A stretch of 64,000 nt of DNA from JACIYW01 sp014359745 (GTDB lineage Bacteria; Pseudomonadota; Alphaproteobacteria; Rhodobacterales; Rhodobacteraceae): contig JBNPWE010000002.1 in assembly GCA_050433985.1 (NCBI GenBank), positions 1-64,000 of the forward strand, read 5' to 3'. The notes beneath the pieces are model-generated. The model was not told the origin of the DNA and made no database searches. It was given only the letters and a program-made list of their open reading frames with translations. The first letter of the stretch is position 1; each line of letters begins with the position of its first letter. This document shows positions 23,822 through 32,295 of the stretch, in pieces. The position numbers and the translations under genes were made by a program.

Positions 23822-24853
23822 TTATTCCTCCATCACGCCTTTGCGCCCCATCAGGCCGCGTGGCCGGGTGAGAAGAATCGCGATGGCTATTAGGTAGATG
23901 ATGATCTGGTCGATGCCGGGAAGGATATTCTTGACCTCGTTCATAGAGGCGAAGGATTCGACAATACCCAGCAGGAACCCCGCCAGCACCGCGCCGGGCA
24001 GTGATCCCATGCCGCCGACCACGACGACAACAAAACTGAGCACCAGAAAATCCATGCCCATGTGATAGTTGGGCGAATTGATAGGCGTGTACATTACCCC
24101 GGCGATTCCGGCGACGGCGGCGGCGATGCCGAACATGATGGTGAACCGCCTGTCGATGTTGATCCCCAGCAGGCCAACCGTTTCCCGGTCGGCCATGCCC
24201 GCGCGCACCACCATGCCGAAGGTGGTGAATTGCAGGAACGAAAACACCGCGCCGATGATGACCAGCGAGAACACGAAATACACCGTTCGCCAATAGGGAT
24301 AGATGATCGCGTTCGGATCGAAACCCAGCCAGACCCCGAAATCGAGCGACCCTGCAAAGGCAGGCGGCGCGGGGGTGGGAATGGGGTTGGCGCCGAAGAA
24401 ATGCTTGATCACCTCTTGCAGCACGATGGCCAGGCCGAATGTCACCAGAATCTGGTCGGCATGCGGGCGGCGGTAGAAATGCTTGATCAGGCCGCGTTCC
24501 ATCACATAGCCCAGGATCAGCATCACCGGAATGGCGAACAGGATCGCCAGCGGCACCGACCATTCGATGATCCCGCCGCCCAGATCGGGGCCCAGCCACG
24601 CCTCCAGGTAGGATTTGCTGACCTCAAGCGGCCGCCCGAGGAAATCGGTCTGGCTCGGGTCGATCACCGTAAAGCTTGCCGAGAGGATCTTTTGCAGCGT
24701 GACCGCGCAGAAGGCGCCGATCATGAACAGTGCGCCATGGGCAAAGTTCACCACGCCCAGCGTGCCGAAAATCAGCGTCAGCCCAAGCGCGATCAGCGCA
24801 TAGGCCGAGCCTTTGTCCAGCCCGTTCAGAATTTGCAGAATGATGGCGTCCAT
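23822..24853 (-). CDS. livH: ABC transporter permease, LivH-type
   Basis: A 343-aa permease with the LivH start (MDAIILQILNGLDKGSAYAL) and the hallmark ALGLTLIFGTLGVVNFAHG near 23-41. The coupling loop GMVVRAGMADRETVGLLGIN precedes the last helices. Compared with E. coli LivH it is longer because of a loop around residues 50-80 (SFTVIDPSQTDFLGRPLEVS). A GTG 9 nt upstream (24862) is an alternative start. Only 3 nt separate its stop from livM. Confidence 0.9.
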   Translation of the reverse strand: MDAIILQILNGLDKGSAYALIALGLTLIFGTLGVVNFAHGALFMIGAFCAVTLQKILSASFTVIDPSQTDFLGRPLEVSKSYLEAWLGPDLGGGIIEWSVPLAILFAIPVMLILGYVMERGLIKHFYRRPHADQILVTFGLAIVLQEVIKHFFGANPIPTPAPPAFAGSLDFGVWLGFDPNAIIYPYWRTVYFVFSLVIIGAVFSFLQFTTFGMVVRAGMADRETVGLLGINIDRRFTIMFGIAAAVAGIAGVMYTPINSPNYHMGMDFLVLSFVVVVVGGMGSLPGAVLAGFLLGIVESFASMNEVKNILPGIDQIIIYLIAIAILLTRPRGLMGRKGVMEE

Positions 24854-24952
24854 TGTTCCCACCCTCGGGTTCGCAAAAGCGGCGACCGATCCGGTTGTTG
24901 CGAAGAAATGAATTCCGGCCGCGCCAGGGGCACGGCCGGAATACTCAGGCGA

Positions 24953-26311
24953 TCAGGCGCCGGGGTTGCACTGCCCCAGTTCGCCACCGGCGAACATCGG
25001 GTGATCGGGCGCATAGGTGACCTGCTCGACCGGGGTGACCTCGACGATTTCAAGGGTATCGTAGGGGTTGGTCGGGTTCTGGTTGCCGCGCACCACCAGC
25101 ACATCCTTGAAGCACTGGTGATCGTCGGCGCGATAAAGGGTCTTGCCGTTGCCAAGCCCGTCGAATTCGAACCCTTCCAGCGCTTCACCCACGCCGCAGG
25201 GGTTGAAGGTGCCCGCGCGTTCCACGGCGTCGGCATACAGCAGAACCTGTGCATAGCAGGTCTGGGCAGAGTTCGACGGCGGCCTGCCGTATTTCTCGCC
25301 AAAGGATTTCACGAAAGCCTTGGTGCCCTCATCCTGCAACTGCCAGTTCCAGTTCATCGACCCGAGCACGCCCTTGATGTTTTCGCCCGCACCATTGGCC
25401 ATCAGTTCCGAATAGAGCGGCACGACGATGGCGAAATCCTTGCCGTTCACCTGCTTGTCGAGCAGGCCGAACTGCACCGCGTTGGTCAGCGAGTTGACCA
25501 TGTTCCCGCCGTAGTGGTTCAGCACCAGCACATCGGCGCCCGAATTCAGAACCGGCGCGATATAGGACGAGAAATCGGTCGCGGCGAGCGGCGTGAGCAC
25601 CGTGTTGACGGTTTCCCAGCCCACCGCCTCGGTCGCCTTGACCATGGATTCCTGCTGCGTCCAGCCCCAGGTGTAATCGGCGGTCAGGTGATAGGCGCGG
25701 CGGTCCTTGCCATAGGTGTTGGCCAGCACCGGCGCCAGCGCGGCGCCCGACATGTAGGCGTTGAAGAAGTGGCGGAAGCCATTGGCCTTCTTGTCCTTGC
25801 CGGTGGTGTCGTTCGAATGCGTCAGACCGGCCATGAAGATGATCCCGGCTTCCTGGCACAGGCCCTGAACGGCCACGGCAACGCCCGAAGACGAGCCGCC
25901 GTTGATCATGACAACGCCGTCCTTTTCGATCATCGACTTGGCAGCGGCGCGCGCGGCGTCGGATTTCGTCTGGGTGTCGCCGGTTACGAACTGCACCTTC
26001 TTGCCAAGAATGCCGTTACCTTTCAGTGCCTTGGAGGTAAAGGTATCCAGGCAGCCGCCATCGCCTTGGCCATTCAGATGCTCGACCGCAAGCTGTTGGG
26101 CGAGCAGTTCATCCTTGCCCTCATCGGCGTAGGGGCCGGTTTGGGGGACGTTGAAACCCAGTGTCACGGTGCCGCCGGTGGGGGCGTTGGTGAAACCGCC
26201 CTGGCTTTGCGCCCAGGATGCGCCGGTAAAGATCGTCGGCATGGCCAGACCGGCCCCGGCCATGGCGCCGGTGCCGATCAGGCGGCGCCGCGTGAAGTGC
26301 AGTTTAGACAT
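24953..26311 (-). CDS. Solute-binding protein of a HAAT-type ABC transporter
   Basis: A 452-aa periplasmic binding protein with a twin-arginine signal peptide (FTRRRLIGTGAMAGAGLAM, cleavage after ASWAQS). The mature part has the type-I periplasmic-binding fold of the urea/amide/branched-chain amino acid group: VTLGFNVPQTGPYADEGKDE, GGSSSGVAVAVQ, and ADYTWGWTQQ near 218. GGAGG lies 6 nt before the ATG at 26311. Tat export of such binding proteins is common in Rhodobacterales. The ligand is unknown. The divergent hydrolase and deacetylase genes suggest a cyclic or acylated amino acid. Confidence 0.88.
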   Translation of the reverse strand: MSKLHFTRRRLIGTGAMAGAGLAMPTIFTGASWAQSQGGFTNAPTGGTVTLGFNVPQTGPYADEGKDELLAQQLAVEHLNGQGDGGCLDTFTSKALKGNGILGKKVQFVTGDTQTKSDAARAAAKSMIEKDGVVMINGGSSSGVAVAVQGLCQEAGIIFMAGLTHSNDTTGKDKKANGFRHFFNAYMSGAALAPVLANTYGKDRRAYHLTADYTWGWTQQESMVKATEAVGWETVNTVLTPLAATDFSSYIAPVLNSGADVLVLNHYGGNMVNSLTNAVQFGLLDKQVNGKDFAIVVPLYSELMANGAGENIKGVLGSMNWNWQLQDEGTKAFVKSFGEKYGRPPSNSAQTCYAQVLLYADAVERAGTFNPCGVGEALEGFEFDGLGNGKTLYRADDHQCFKDVLVVRGNQNPTNPYDTLEIVEVTPVEQVTYAPDHPMFAGGELGQCNPGA

Positions 26312-26437
26312 GATCATCCTCCCATTCGTTCTGATTGCGCCCTGGTTTTGCAGCATGCAGCACCAAGGCCTGCGTGGAACCAATACACTATGGCGCAATT
26401 CAGATCATTTCACAATAACACCTTTTAAAATAACATT

Positions 26438-26448
26438 TTTACTGTAAA
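26438..26448. promoter_or_regulatory. Operator-like palindrome 1 (TTTAC-T-GTAAA)
   Basis: A perfect 11-bp palindrome in the divergent intergenic region. It shares half-sites with palindrome 2 at 26476-26489, 38 bp away centre to centre. The binding factor is unknown. Confidence 0.35.
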
Positions 26449-26475
26449 TAATTTGACGTTTTTGGCATTGAAATG

Positions 26476-26489
26476 GTAAATAAATTTAC
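26476..26489. promoter_or_regulatory. Operator-like palindrome 2 (GTAAA-N4-TTTAC)
   Basis: Inverted GTAAA/TTTAC half-sites around 4 bases. A TTGACG at 26453-26458 lies 17 bp upstream of it, so on the plus strand the dyad would overlap the -10 region of a possible promoter for the hydrolase gene, a repressor-like position. Confidence 0.35.
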
Positions 26490-26609
26490 AATCCTGATGC
26501 GCCGTTGCAGCGAAAAACGCCGCAAAGTCCAAAGACAAAAAGCAAATCACAGTATTGCAGGCCGCACCGCTTTGGGCGGCGGGTGCCCATCGATCCGGCG
26601 GCGGTGATC

Positions 26610-26662
26610 CTTGTGACCGGGCCTGCGATGCCCCGGCGGCGCTCCGGCGGCGCGGTCACAAG
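26610..26662 (+). promoter_or_regulatory. Long leader hairpin with T run
   Basis: CTTGTGACCG at 26610-26619 pairs perfectly with CGGTCACAAG at 26653-26662. The 33-nt interior is GC-rich and can fold again (GCCCCGGCGGCGCTCCGGCG). A CTTTTTG run follows a few bases later. It could be an attenuator or terminator in the 5' leader of the hydrolase gene. Confidence 0.35.
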
Positions 26663-26910
26663 TGTCGGGACTTTTTGTCGCAGGGACCGAATCGGCGCCC
26701 GCCATTGGCGGCACCCGGTGCCCGGAAAAGGGGGCGGGTTTTGGTCTGGCAATGGTCTGGCATTGGTCCCGACCCGAGCGTACGCACCCCCTTTCCGCCG
26801 CCGGGCCGCGCGCCGCGCAGGTTTCGCTTTTCTTGGCGGGGGTTTTCGCGCAGAGTCGGGGGATGCCGGGCCATGTCGGACCGGCTGCCTTACCCCAACC
26901 CGGAGCAATC

Positions 26911-28095
26911 ATGCCGGCATTCGAGCTTCCGTTCACGCAGGGCGAATACGACCGCCGACTGGCCCTGACCCGCGCCGCGATGGACGCGGCGGGGATTGAT
27001 GTGCTGTTCGTGGAAGACCCGTCCAACATGGCCTGGCTGACCGGCTATGACGGCTGGTCGTTCTATGTGCATCAGGGCGTGATCGTGTTCCACGATCAGG
27101 ATCCGATCTGGTGGGGCCGCAATCAGGATGCCAATGGCGCGCTGCGCACCGTGTGGATGGCCGATGACCGCGTCTATCCCTATGCCGACATCTTCGTGCA
27201 ATCGACCGAACGCCACCCGATGGAGATGCTGGCGCTGATCATCCGCGACATGGGCTATGGCGACAAGCGCGTCGGGCTGGAGCTGGAGAACTATTACTTT
27301 TCGGCCAAGGCCTATCTGGTTCTGCACCGCGAATTGCCCGAGGCCGATCTGGTCGATGCCACCGCGCTGGTCAACTGGCAGCGCGGGGTCAAATCGGGCG
27401 AGGAGATCGCCTTCATGCGCAAGGCCGCGCTGATATCGGACAAGATCATCGAGGGCATCGTGCAGCGGGTGGAACCCGGCATGCGCAAGAACGATCTGGT
27501 GGCCGAGATTTACGGCGATGCGCTGCGCGGCGTGGGCGATGACGGCGGCGATTACGCGGCGATCGTGCCCTTGCTGCCATCGGGGGCCGATGCCGCCGCG
27601 CCGCATCTGACTTGGGACGTGCGCACGTTCGAGCGGGACGCGGCCACGTTTTTCGAGATTGCCGGCTGTTACAAACGCTATCATGTGCCGCTGTCGCGCA
27701 CCGTCTATCTGGGCACGCCGCCCCAGCACATGCTGGATGCCGAGGCGGCGCTGATCGAGGGGCTGGAGGCGGGGCTGGATGCCGCGCGCGCGGGCAACCG
27801 CGCCAGCGATATCGCGCATGCGCTGGCCAAACCGCTGGAACGCATCGGGATAGAGCGGGGCGCGCGCTGCGGCTATTCCATCGGCCTCAGCTATCCGCCC
27901 GACTGGGGCGAACGCACCATATCGCTGCGCGAGAATGACGACACCGAGTTGAAACCGGGGATGGCGTTTCATTTCATGCCCGGCCTGTGGATGAAGGATT
28001 GGGGGCTGGAAATCACCGAAAGCATCCTGATCCGCGCCGAGGGCGCGGCGGAATGCCTGTGCACCCGGCCCCGGCAGATGTATGTAAAATCATGA
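26911..28095 (+). CDS. M24-family hydrolase resembling ectoine hydrolase (DoeA/EutD)
   Basis: A 394-aa M24 (pita-bread fold) enzyme. It begins with ELPFTQGEYDRRLALTRAAM, then DPSNMAWLTGYDGWSFYVHQ and VQSTERHPME, a pattern I associate with ectoine hydrolase, which opens the ectoine ring to N-acetyl-diaminobutyrate. The dinuclear-metal Asp ligands of aminopeptidase P are absent: DxG and DxTRT are replaced by FFEIAGC and HVPLSRT, as in the metal-independent EutD group. GGAG lies 5 nt before ATG 26911. The next gene, an ArgE-like deacetylase, overlaps it by ATGA. A creatinase-like or unknown imidase role is the alternative. The exact substrate is inferred. Confidence 0.7.
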   Translation: MPAFELPFTQGEYDRRLALTRAAMDAAGIDVLFVEDPSNMAWLTGYDGWSFYVHQGVIVFHDQDPIWWGRNQDANGALRTVWMADDRVYPYADIFVQSTERHPMEMLALIIRDMGYGDKRVGLELENYYFSAKAYLVLHRELPEADLVDATALVNWQRGVKSGEEIAFMRKAALISDKIIEGIVQRVEPGMRKNDLVAEIYGDALRGVGDDGGDYAAIVPLLPSGADAAAPHLTWDVRTFERDAATFFEIAGCYKRYHVPLSRTVYLGTPPQHMLDAEAALIEGLEAGLDAARAGNRASDIAHALAKPLERIGIERGARCGYSIGLSYPPDWGERTISLRENDDTELKPGMAFHFMPGLWMKDWGLEITESILIRAEGAAECLCTRPRQMYVKS

Positions 28096-29258
28096 GCCAT
28101 GCGTTGCTGGATCGGACCGTCAGGATTCTGGGCGACCTGATCGCCTTTCCAACGGTTTCGAGCCACAGCAACCTTGATCTGATCGCCTATGCCGCCGATC
28201 ACCTGCGCGCGGTGGGGGCGCGGCTGACGTTCGGCCATGATGACGCGGGGGGCAAGGCCAATCTTTTTGCCACGCTCGGGCCAGAGGGTGACGGCGGCAT
28301 CGTGTTGTCGGGGCACACCGATGTGGTGCCGGTGGCCGCCGAGGAATGGACATCCGATCCCTTTGCCCTGCGCGCCGCCGAGGGGCGGCTTTACGGGCGC
28401 GGCGCCTGCGACATGAAAGGGTTCATCGCCGCCTGTCTGGCCATGGCGCCGCGCTTTGCCGCGCAGCCGCTGGCGCGGCCGCTGCATTTCGCCCTGACCT
28501 ATGACGAAGAGGTAGGGTGTTTCGGCGCGCAACATCTGGTCAGTGGCCTGCGGCAGGCGGGCATCGCCCCCGCCGTGGCCATCATCGGCGAGCCGACCGA
28601 TATGCGGGTGATCGAAGGGCACAAGGGTTGCCATGAATACACCACCCGGTTTTCAGGGCGCGAAGGGCATGGATCTGACCCCGGCGCGGGCGTGAACGCG
28701 GTGGAATATGCCGCAAGGTTCATCGTCCGCCTGCTGGAGCTGCGCGACGATCTCAAGTCGCGCGCGCCGCGCGACAGCCGCTTTGTGCCGCCATGGTCCA
28801 CCGTGCAGGTGGGCCAGATCGCGGGGGGCAGCGCGCGCAACGTGATTGCCGGGCATTGCGCGGTGGATTGGGAACTGCGCCCGGTCAATGCCGCCGATGC
28901 CGCGCATGCCACCGGCACGATGCGCGATTTTGCCCAAGCCGTGCTGTTGCCCGCCATGCGCGCCATCGCCCCCGAGGCCAGCATCGAAACCGAGGTGATC
29001 GCCGAGGTGACGGGGCTTGAGCCGGTCTCAACGAGCGAGGCGCGCGCGATCGCCTTTGCGCTGACCGGGGCCGAGAGCGCGGGCCTTGTGCCCTTCGGCA
29101 CCGAGGCGGGGCTGTTTCAGGCGATGGGCATGTCGGCGGTGGTCTGCGGCCCCGGATCGATCGCGCAGGCGCACAAGGCCGATGAATTTGTCAGCCTTGA
29201 TCAATTGTCCCGGTGTCTTGGGATGCTGGAAGGGCTGGTGCCCCGGATCGCGGCCTGA
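28092..29258 (+). CDS. argE: M20 deacetylase, ArgE/DapE-like
   Basis: A 388-aa zinc amidohydrolase of the M20 family annotated as acetylornithine deacetylase. The metal sites are GHTDVVPV near 77-84, GRGACDMKG near 106-114 (bridging Asp), the catalytic pair DEEVGCFG near 141-148 and GEPTD near 171. A final His lies in AQAHKADEFV near 366. It starts inside the hydrolase stop (ATGA), so the two are co-translated. ArgE normally removes the acetyl group from N2-acetylornithine. N2-acetyl-diaminobutyrate is one carbon shorter and would be a natural substrate if the upstream enzyme is an ectoine hydrolase. It overlaps nsrR convergently by 58 nt. Confidence 0.85.
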   Translation: MSHALLDRTVRILGDLIAFPTVSSHSNLDLIAYAADHLRAVGARLTFGHDDAGGKANLFATLGPEGDGGIVLSGHTDVVPVAAEEWTSDPFALRAAEGRLYGRGACDMKGFIAACLAMAPRFAAQPLARPLHFALTYDEEVGCFGAQHLVSGLRQAGIAPAVAIIGEPTDMRVIEGHKGCHEYTTRFSGREGHGSDPGAGVNAVEYAARFIVRLLELRDDLKSRAPRDSRFVPPWSTVQVGQIAGGSARNVIAGHCAVDWELRPVNAADAAHATGTMRDFAQAVLLPAMRAIAPEASIETEVIAEVTGLEPVSTSEARAIAFALTGAESAGLVPFGTEAGLFQAMGMSAVVCGPGSIAQAHKADEFVSLDQLSRCLGMLEGLVPRIAA

Positions 29259-29749
29259 GCGGCGGCGGCCAGCTTTGGGCCGCGTTGGGGTTGGGGCTGG
29301 TACTGGGGCAGGGGCTGGGGCAGATCGCCCAGCATGGCCGTGAACGCGCCCGGATCGGCCAGCACATCTTGCAGCGAATGCTCATCAAGCACCGCCAAAA
29401 AGGCGTTCAGGGCCTTGTTGAGCACCTGCGGCAGGCGGCACTGGCAGGTGATCCGGCAGGTATTTTCGACCGAGAAACATTCGACAAGGGCAAAATCGGG
29501 TTCGGTGACCCGCAAGACCGCGCCAAGGCTGATCTGATCGGGCGCGCGGACCAGGGTAAAGCCGCCGCTGCGCCCGCGGATACCGTTCAGATACCCCGTG
29601 CGCGCCAGCAGCAGCACCACCTTTTTCAGATGCGCGCGTGAGATGCCATAGGCGTTCGCGGTTTCCTCTATCGTCAGGCTGCGGCCGTTCGCGGCGGCGG
29701 CCAGCAGCAGCACCCGCAGGGCGTAATCACTGAATTTCGTCAGCCGCAT
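29201..29749 (-). CDS. nsrR: Rrf2-family NO-sensing regulator NsrR
   Basis: A 182-aa Rrf2 regulator. The winged helix-turn-helix occupies 1-65 (MRLTKFSDYALRVLLLAAA, ANAYGISRAHLKKVV, RGRSGGFTL). The iron-sulfur ligands fit NsrR: Cys91, Cys98 and Cys104 (CFSVENTCRITCQC), with an extra Cys102. NsrR proteins release DNA when NO attacks their cluster. It is divergent from nosR, so control of the nos genes or of NO detoxification is likely. The C-terminal 40 residues form a Pro/Gln-rich, low-complexity tail (PQPLPQYQPQPQRGPK) that runs antisense into argE and is longer than in typical NsrR. Confidence 0.85.
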   Translation of the reverse strand: MRLTKFSDYALRVLLLAAAANGRSLTIEETANAYGISRAHLKKVVLLLARTGYLNGIRGRSGGFTLVRAPDQISLGAVLRVTEPDFALVECFSVENTCRITCQCRLPQVLNKALNAFLAVLDEHSLQDVLADPGAFTAMLGDLPQPLPQYQPQPQRGPKLAAAAQAAIRGTSPSSIPRHRDN

Positions 29750-29906
29750 CGCGGTGTTCCTTTGCGGTTTCGGGGCAATCGCGGGGGCGATTCCCCGCTA
29801 TCCATCTGTTTTGCATGGCTTCGGGGCCAATCCGCTGCGTGTTATTCGCGCGCCCGCGTCAAAAGGGCGGTGACTGCGTGTTTGGCACATAAAAAAGACA
29901 TTCCAT

Positions 29907-29920
29907 TTGATCCTAATCAA
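29907..29920. promoter_or_regulatory. FNR/Crp-family box upstream of nosR
   Basis: TTGATCCTAATCAA is a perfect match to the FNR/FnrP/NnrR consensus TTGAT-N4-ATCAA. Its centre lies about 63 bp before the nosR ATG at 29977 and about 164 bp before the nsrR ATG. It is suited to anaerobic or NO-dependent activation of the nos operon. Confidence 0.85.
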
Positions 29921-29976
29921 GGCCCCCTGAATCGCTTCCATGCGAATGCTGGCCCGTGAAAACGGAGACCGCCCCC

Positions 29977-32295
29977 ATGACATCTGCCAACAGACCCGGA
30001 TCAGCGATTGCGGTGATGGTCCGCGCCTTGATCGGCGGGCTGATATGGGGGCTGCTTGCGGGGCTTTTGCCCGGCGGCGTTTTTGCGCAGGTACTGCCGC
30101 AGTTTCTGGACAAGGTGCCCGCAGAGACCCTGGTCGAGGGGGCCGATGGCTATGGCCCGATGCGCGGCGATCTGCCGGTGGTGCCGGTGCTGAAGGGCGG
30201 CGCGACGGTGGGCTGGGCCTATGTCACATCGGATTTCGTGGGCACGACGGGATATTCGGGCAAGCCCATTCACGTCATGGTGGCGATCGGGCCGGATGCG
30301 GTGGTGCGGGGGGTGCGGCTGGTCAAACATTCCGAACCGATCGTTCTGGTGGGCATCCCCGAGGCAAAGATCGCGGCGCTGACCGCCGATTACGCGGGGC
30401 TTGACCTGCGCGCCGAGGCGGCGGCGGGGGGATCGGCGCATGATCTGAACATCATTTCGGGGGCGACCGTTACGGTGATGATCATCGACGATTCCATCGT
30501 GCGGTCTGGGCTGATCGTGGCGCGGGCGCTGGGGTTGGGGGGGCTTGCGCCCGAGGTTGCGGCCACCGGCCCCGCGGCCACGATCGACGCGGGCGCGAAA
30601 GCGGCGGGCGACTGGCAGGCGCTGGTGGGCGATGGCACGGTGCGGCGGCTGTCGCTTGACGCCGGGCAGGTGAATGCCGCGTTCGAGGGCGTGGCCGATC
30701 CGCGCGCCGCCGCCCGCCCGATCGCGGGGCCGCCCGATGCGCCGTTCATCGATATTTACACCGCCGACATCTCGGTGCCGGGCATCGGCACGCGGTTGCT
30801 GGGCGCGGCGGAATACGACAACCTGCAAGACTGGCTGGCCACCCCGCAAAAGCCGCAGGGCCGGGGCCGCGACGCCGACAAGGCACCCGCGCCGACAGCC
30901 GCCGCATCCGGGCCCGATCACGCGATTCTGGTGGCGGCGCGCGGGCCCTATTCGTTCAAGGGGTCGGGTTATGTGCGGGGCGGGCTGTTTGACCGTATCC
31001 AGCTTATTCAGGGCGACATATCCGTGCGGTTTCGCGACCGGGACCATCGCCGCCTTGGCGGTATTGCCGCCCCCGGCGCGCCGACCCTGACCGAGATGGA
31101 TCTGTTCCGCATTCCGGCAGAGAGCGGCTTTGACCCCACCAAGCCCTGGCGGCTGCAATTGCTGGTGCAGCGCAACGTCGCGGCCATCGAGAAGGTGTTT
31201 ACCACCTTTGATCTGGACTATCGGCTGCCCGAGCGATTTCTGCAACCGGTGGTACAGCCCGCCAAGACCCCCGGATCGTCCGCTGCGACAGGCGCCGGAT
31301 CGGGCGCGGCAAGCGATGCCGAATCGGCGGCAAAGGCCGCGCTGTGGCAACGGATCTGGCGCAACAAGACCGTAGAAATCGCGGGGCTGGTGGTGATGCT
31401 GGCGGTGCTGACCGCCGCCTTCTTCTTTCAGGGTTTCGTCACCCGGTCGGAAAACGTCACCTTCTGGTTTCGGATGGGGTATCTGACGGTGACGCTGGTT
31501 TTCCTTGGCTGGTATGCCAATGCGCAGCTTTCCATCGTCAACCTGATGGCGCTGGCCAATTCGTTGCAGGGCGAATTCACCTGGGATGCGTTCCTGATGG
31601 ACCCGCTGACGTTCATCTTGTGGTTTTCGGTGGCGGCGGCGCTGATCTTCTGGGGGCGGGGGGCCTATTGCGGCTGGCTGTGCCCGTTCGGTGCCTTGCA
31701 GGAACTGACCAACCGCATCGCGCGCTTTTTCAAGGTGCCGCAATGGACGCTGCCCTGGGGCCTGCATGAGCGGCTTTGGGCGGTGAAATACATCATCTTC
31801 CTTGGGCTGTTCGGCGTCACGCTGGCGTCATTGGAACAGGCCGAGCATCTGGCCGAGGTGGAACCGTTCAAGACCGCGATCGTGCTGAAATTCGCCCGTG
31901 CCTGGCCCTTTACCCTTTATGCGCTGGTGCTGTTGGGGCTGGGGCTGTTCGTGGAACGGTTCTATTGCCGGTATCTGTGCCCGCTGGGCGCGGCGCTGGC
32001 GATTCCGGCGCGGATACGGATGTTCGACTGGCTGAAACGCTACAAGGATTGCGGCAACCCCTGCCAGACCTGCGCCATCGAATGCCCGGTTCAGGCGATC
32101 CACCCGACCGGAGAGATCAACCCAAATGAATGCGTGAACTGCCTGCATTGCCAGGTGCTTTACCGGTCAGAGACGAAATGCCCGGTGGTCATCCGCCAGG
32201 TCAAGCGCCGTGCCGCCGTATCCGGTGGCGCAAAAAGCGTTGCCGCGGCGCTGCACCGCGACACGATTTCCAAACCGCAAGGAGAAGGACGATGA
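29977..32295 (+). CDS. nosR: NosR, membrane flavoprotein for N2O reduction
   Basis: A 772-aa inner-membrane protein that supports nos transcription and feeds electrons to NosZ. After the signal segment, a periplasmic FMN-binding domain (about 80-180) has the flavinylation-type motif IISGATVT. Several membrane helices follow from about residue 475. Two CxxxCP motifs (CGWLCPFGALQE and CRYLCPLGAALA) and two C-terminal [4Fe-4S] motifs (CGNPCQTCAIECP and CVNCLHCQ...KCPV) are cytoplasmic. CGGAGA precedes the ATG at 29977. An upstream GTG at 29956 is possible. Its stop overlaps the nosZ start (ATGA). Confidence 0.95.
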   Translation: MTSANRPGSAIAVMVRALIGGLIWGLLAGLLPGGVFAQVLPQFLDKVPAETLVEGADGYGPMRGDLPVVPVLKGGATVGWAYVTSDFVGTTGYSGKPIHVMVAIGPDAVVRGVRLVKHSEPIVLVGIPEAKIAALTADYAGLDLRAEAAAGGSAHDLNIISGATVTVMIIDDSIVRSGLIVARALGLGGLAPEVAATGPAATIDAGAKAAGDWQALVGDGTVRRLSLDAGQVNAAFEGVADPRAAARPIAGPPDAPFIDIYTADISVPGIGTRLLGAAEYDNLQDWLATPQKPQGRGRDADKAPAPTAAASGPDHAILVAARGPYSFKGSGYVRGGLFDRIQLIQGDISVRFRDRDHRRLGGIAAPGAPTLTEMDLFRIPAESGFDPTKPWRLQLLVQRNVAAIEKVFTTFDLDYRLPERFLQPVVQPAKTPGSSAATGAGSGAASDAESAAKAALWQRIWRNKTVEIAGLVVMLAVLTAAFFFQGFVTRSENVTFWFRMGYLTVTLVFLGWYANAQLSIVNLMALANSLQGEFTWDAFLMDPLTFILWFSVAAALIFWGRGAYCGWLCPFGALQELTNRIARFFKVPQWTLPWGLHERLWAVKYIIFLGLFGVTLASLEQAEHLAEVEPFKTAIVLKFARAWPFTLYALVLLGLGLFVERFYCRYLCPLGAALAIPARIRMFDWLKRYKDCGNPCQTCAIECPVQAIHPTGEINPNECVNCLHCQVLYRSETKCPVVIRQVKRRAAVSGGAKSVAAALHRDTISKPQGEGR

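Larger units (their letters stand above)
26312..26910. other. 600-bp divergent regulatory region
   Basis: No gene is supported. The left part (26390-26495) is AT-rich and holds two dyads with GTAAA/TTTAC half-sites. The right part is GC-rich and contains a long hairpin (26610-26662). The space controls the transporter operon to the left and the hydrolase-deacetylase pair to the right. Confidence 0.6.

Noticed and set aside
24062..26428. 788-codon plus-strand open frame across livH and the binding-protein gene
   Set aside because: It is antisense to two genes with clear family motifs and crosses their boundary. No protein family pattern.
26505..26910. Plus-strand frames in the GC-rich part of the divergent spacer
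   Set aside because: Arg/Pro/Gly-rich with no motif and several overlapping frames of equal quality. Treated as non-coding.
30001..31767. 588-codon open frame on the minus strand under nosR
   Set aside because: It is the antisense of a complete nosR with all cofactor motifs. GC-rich codon bias leaves antisense frames open.
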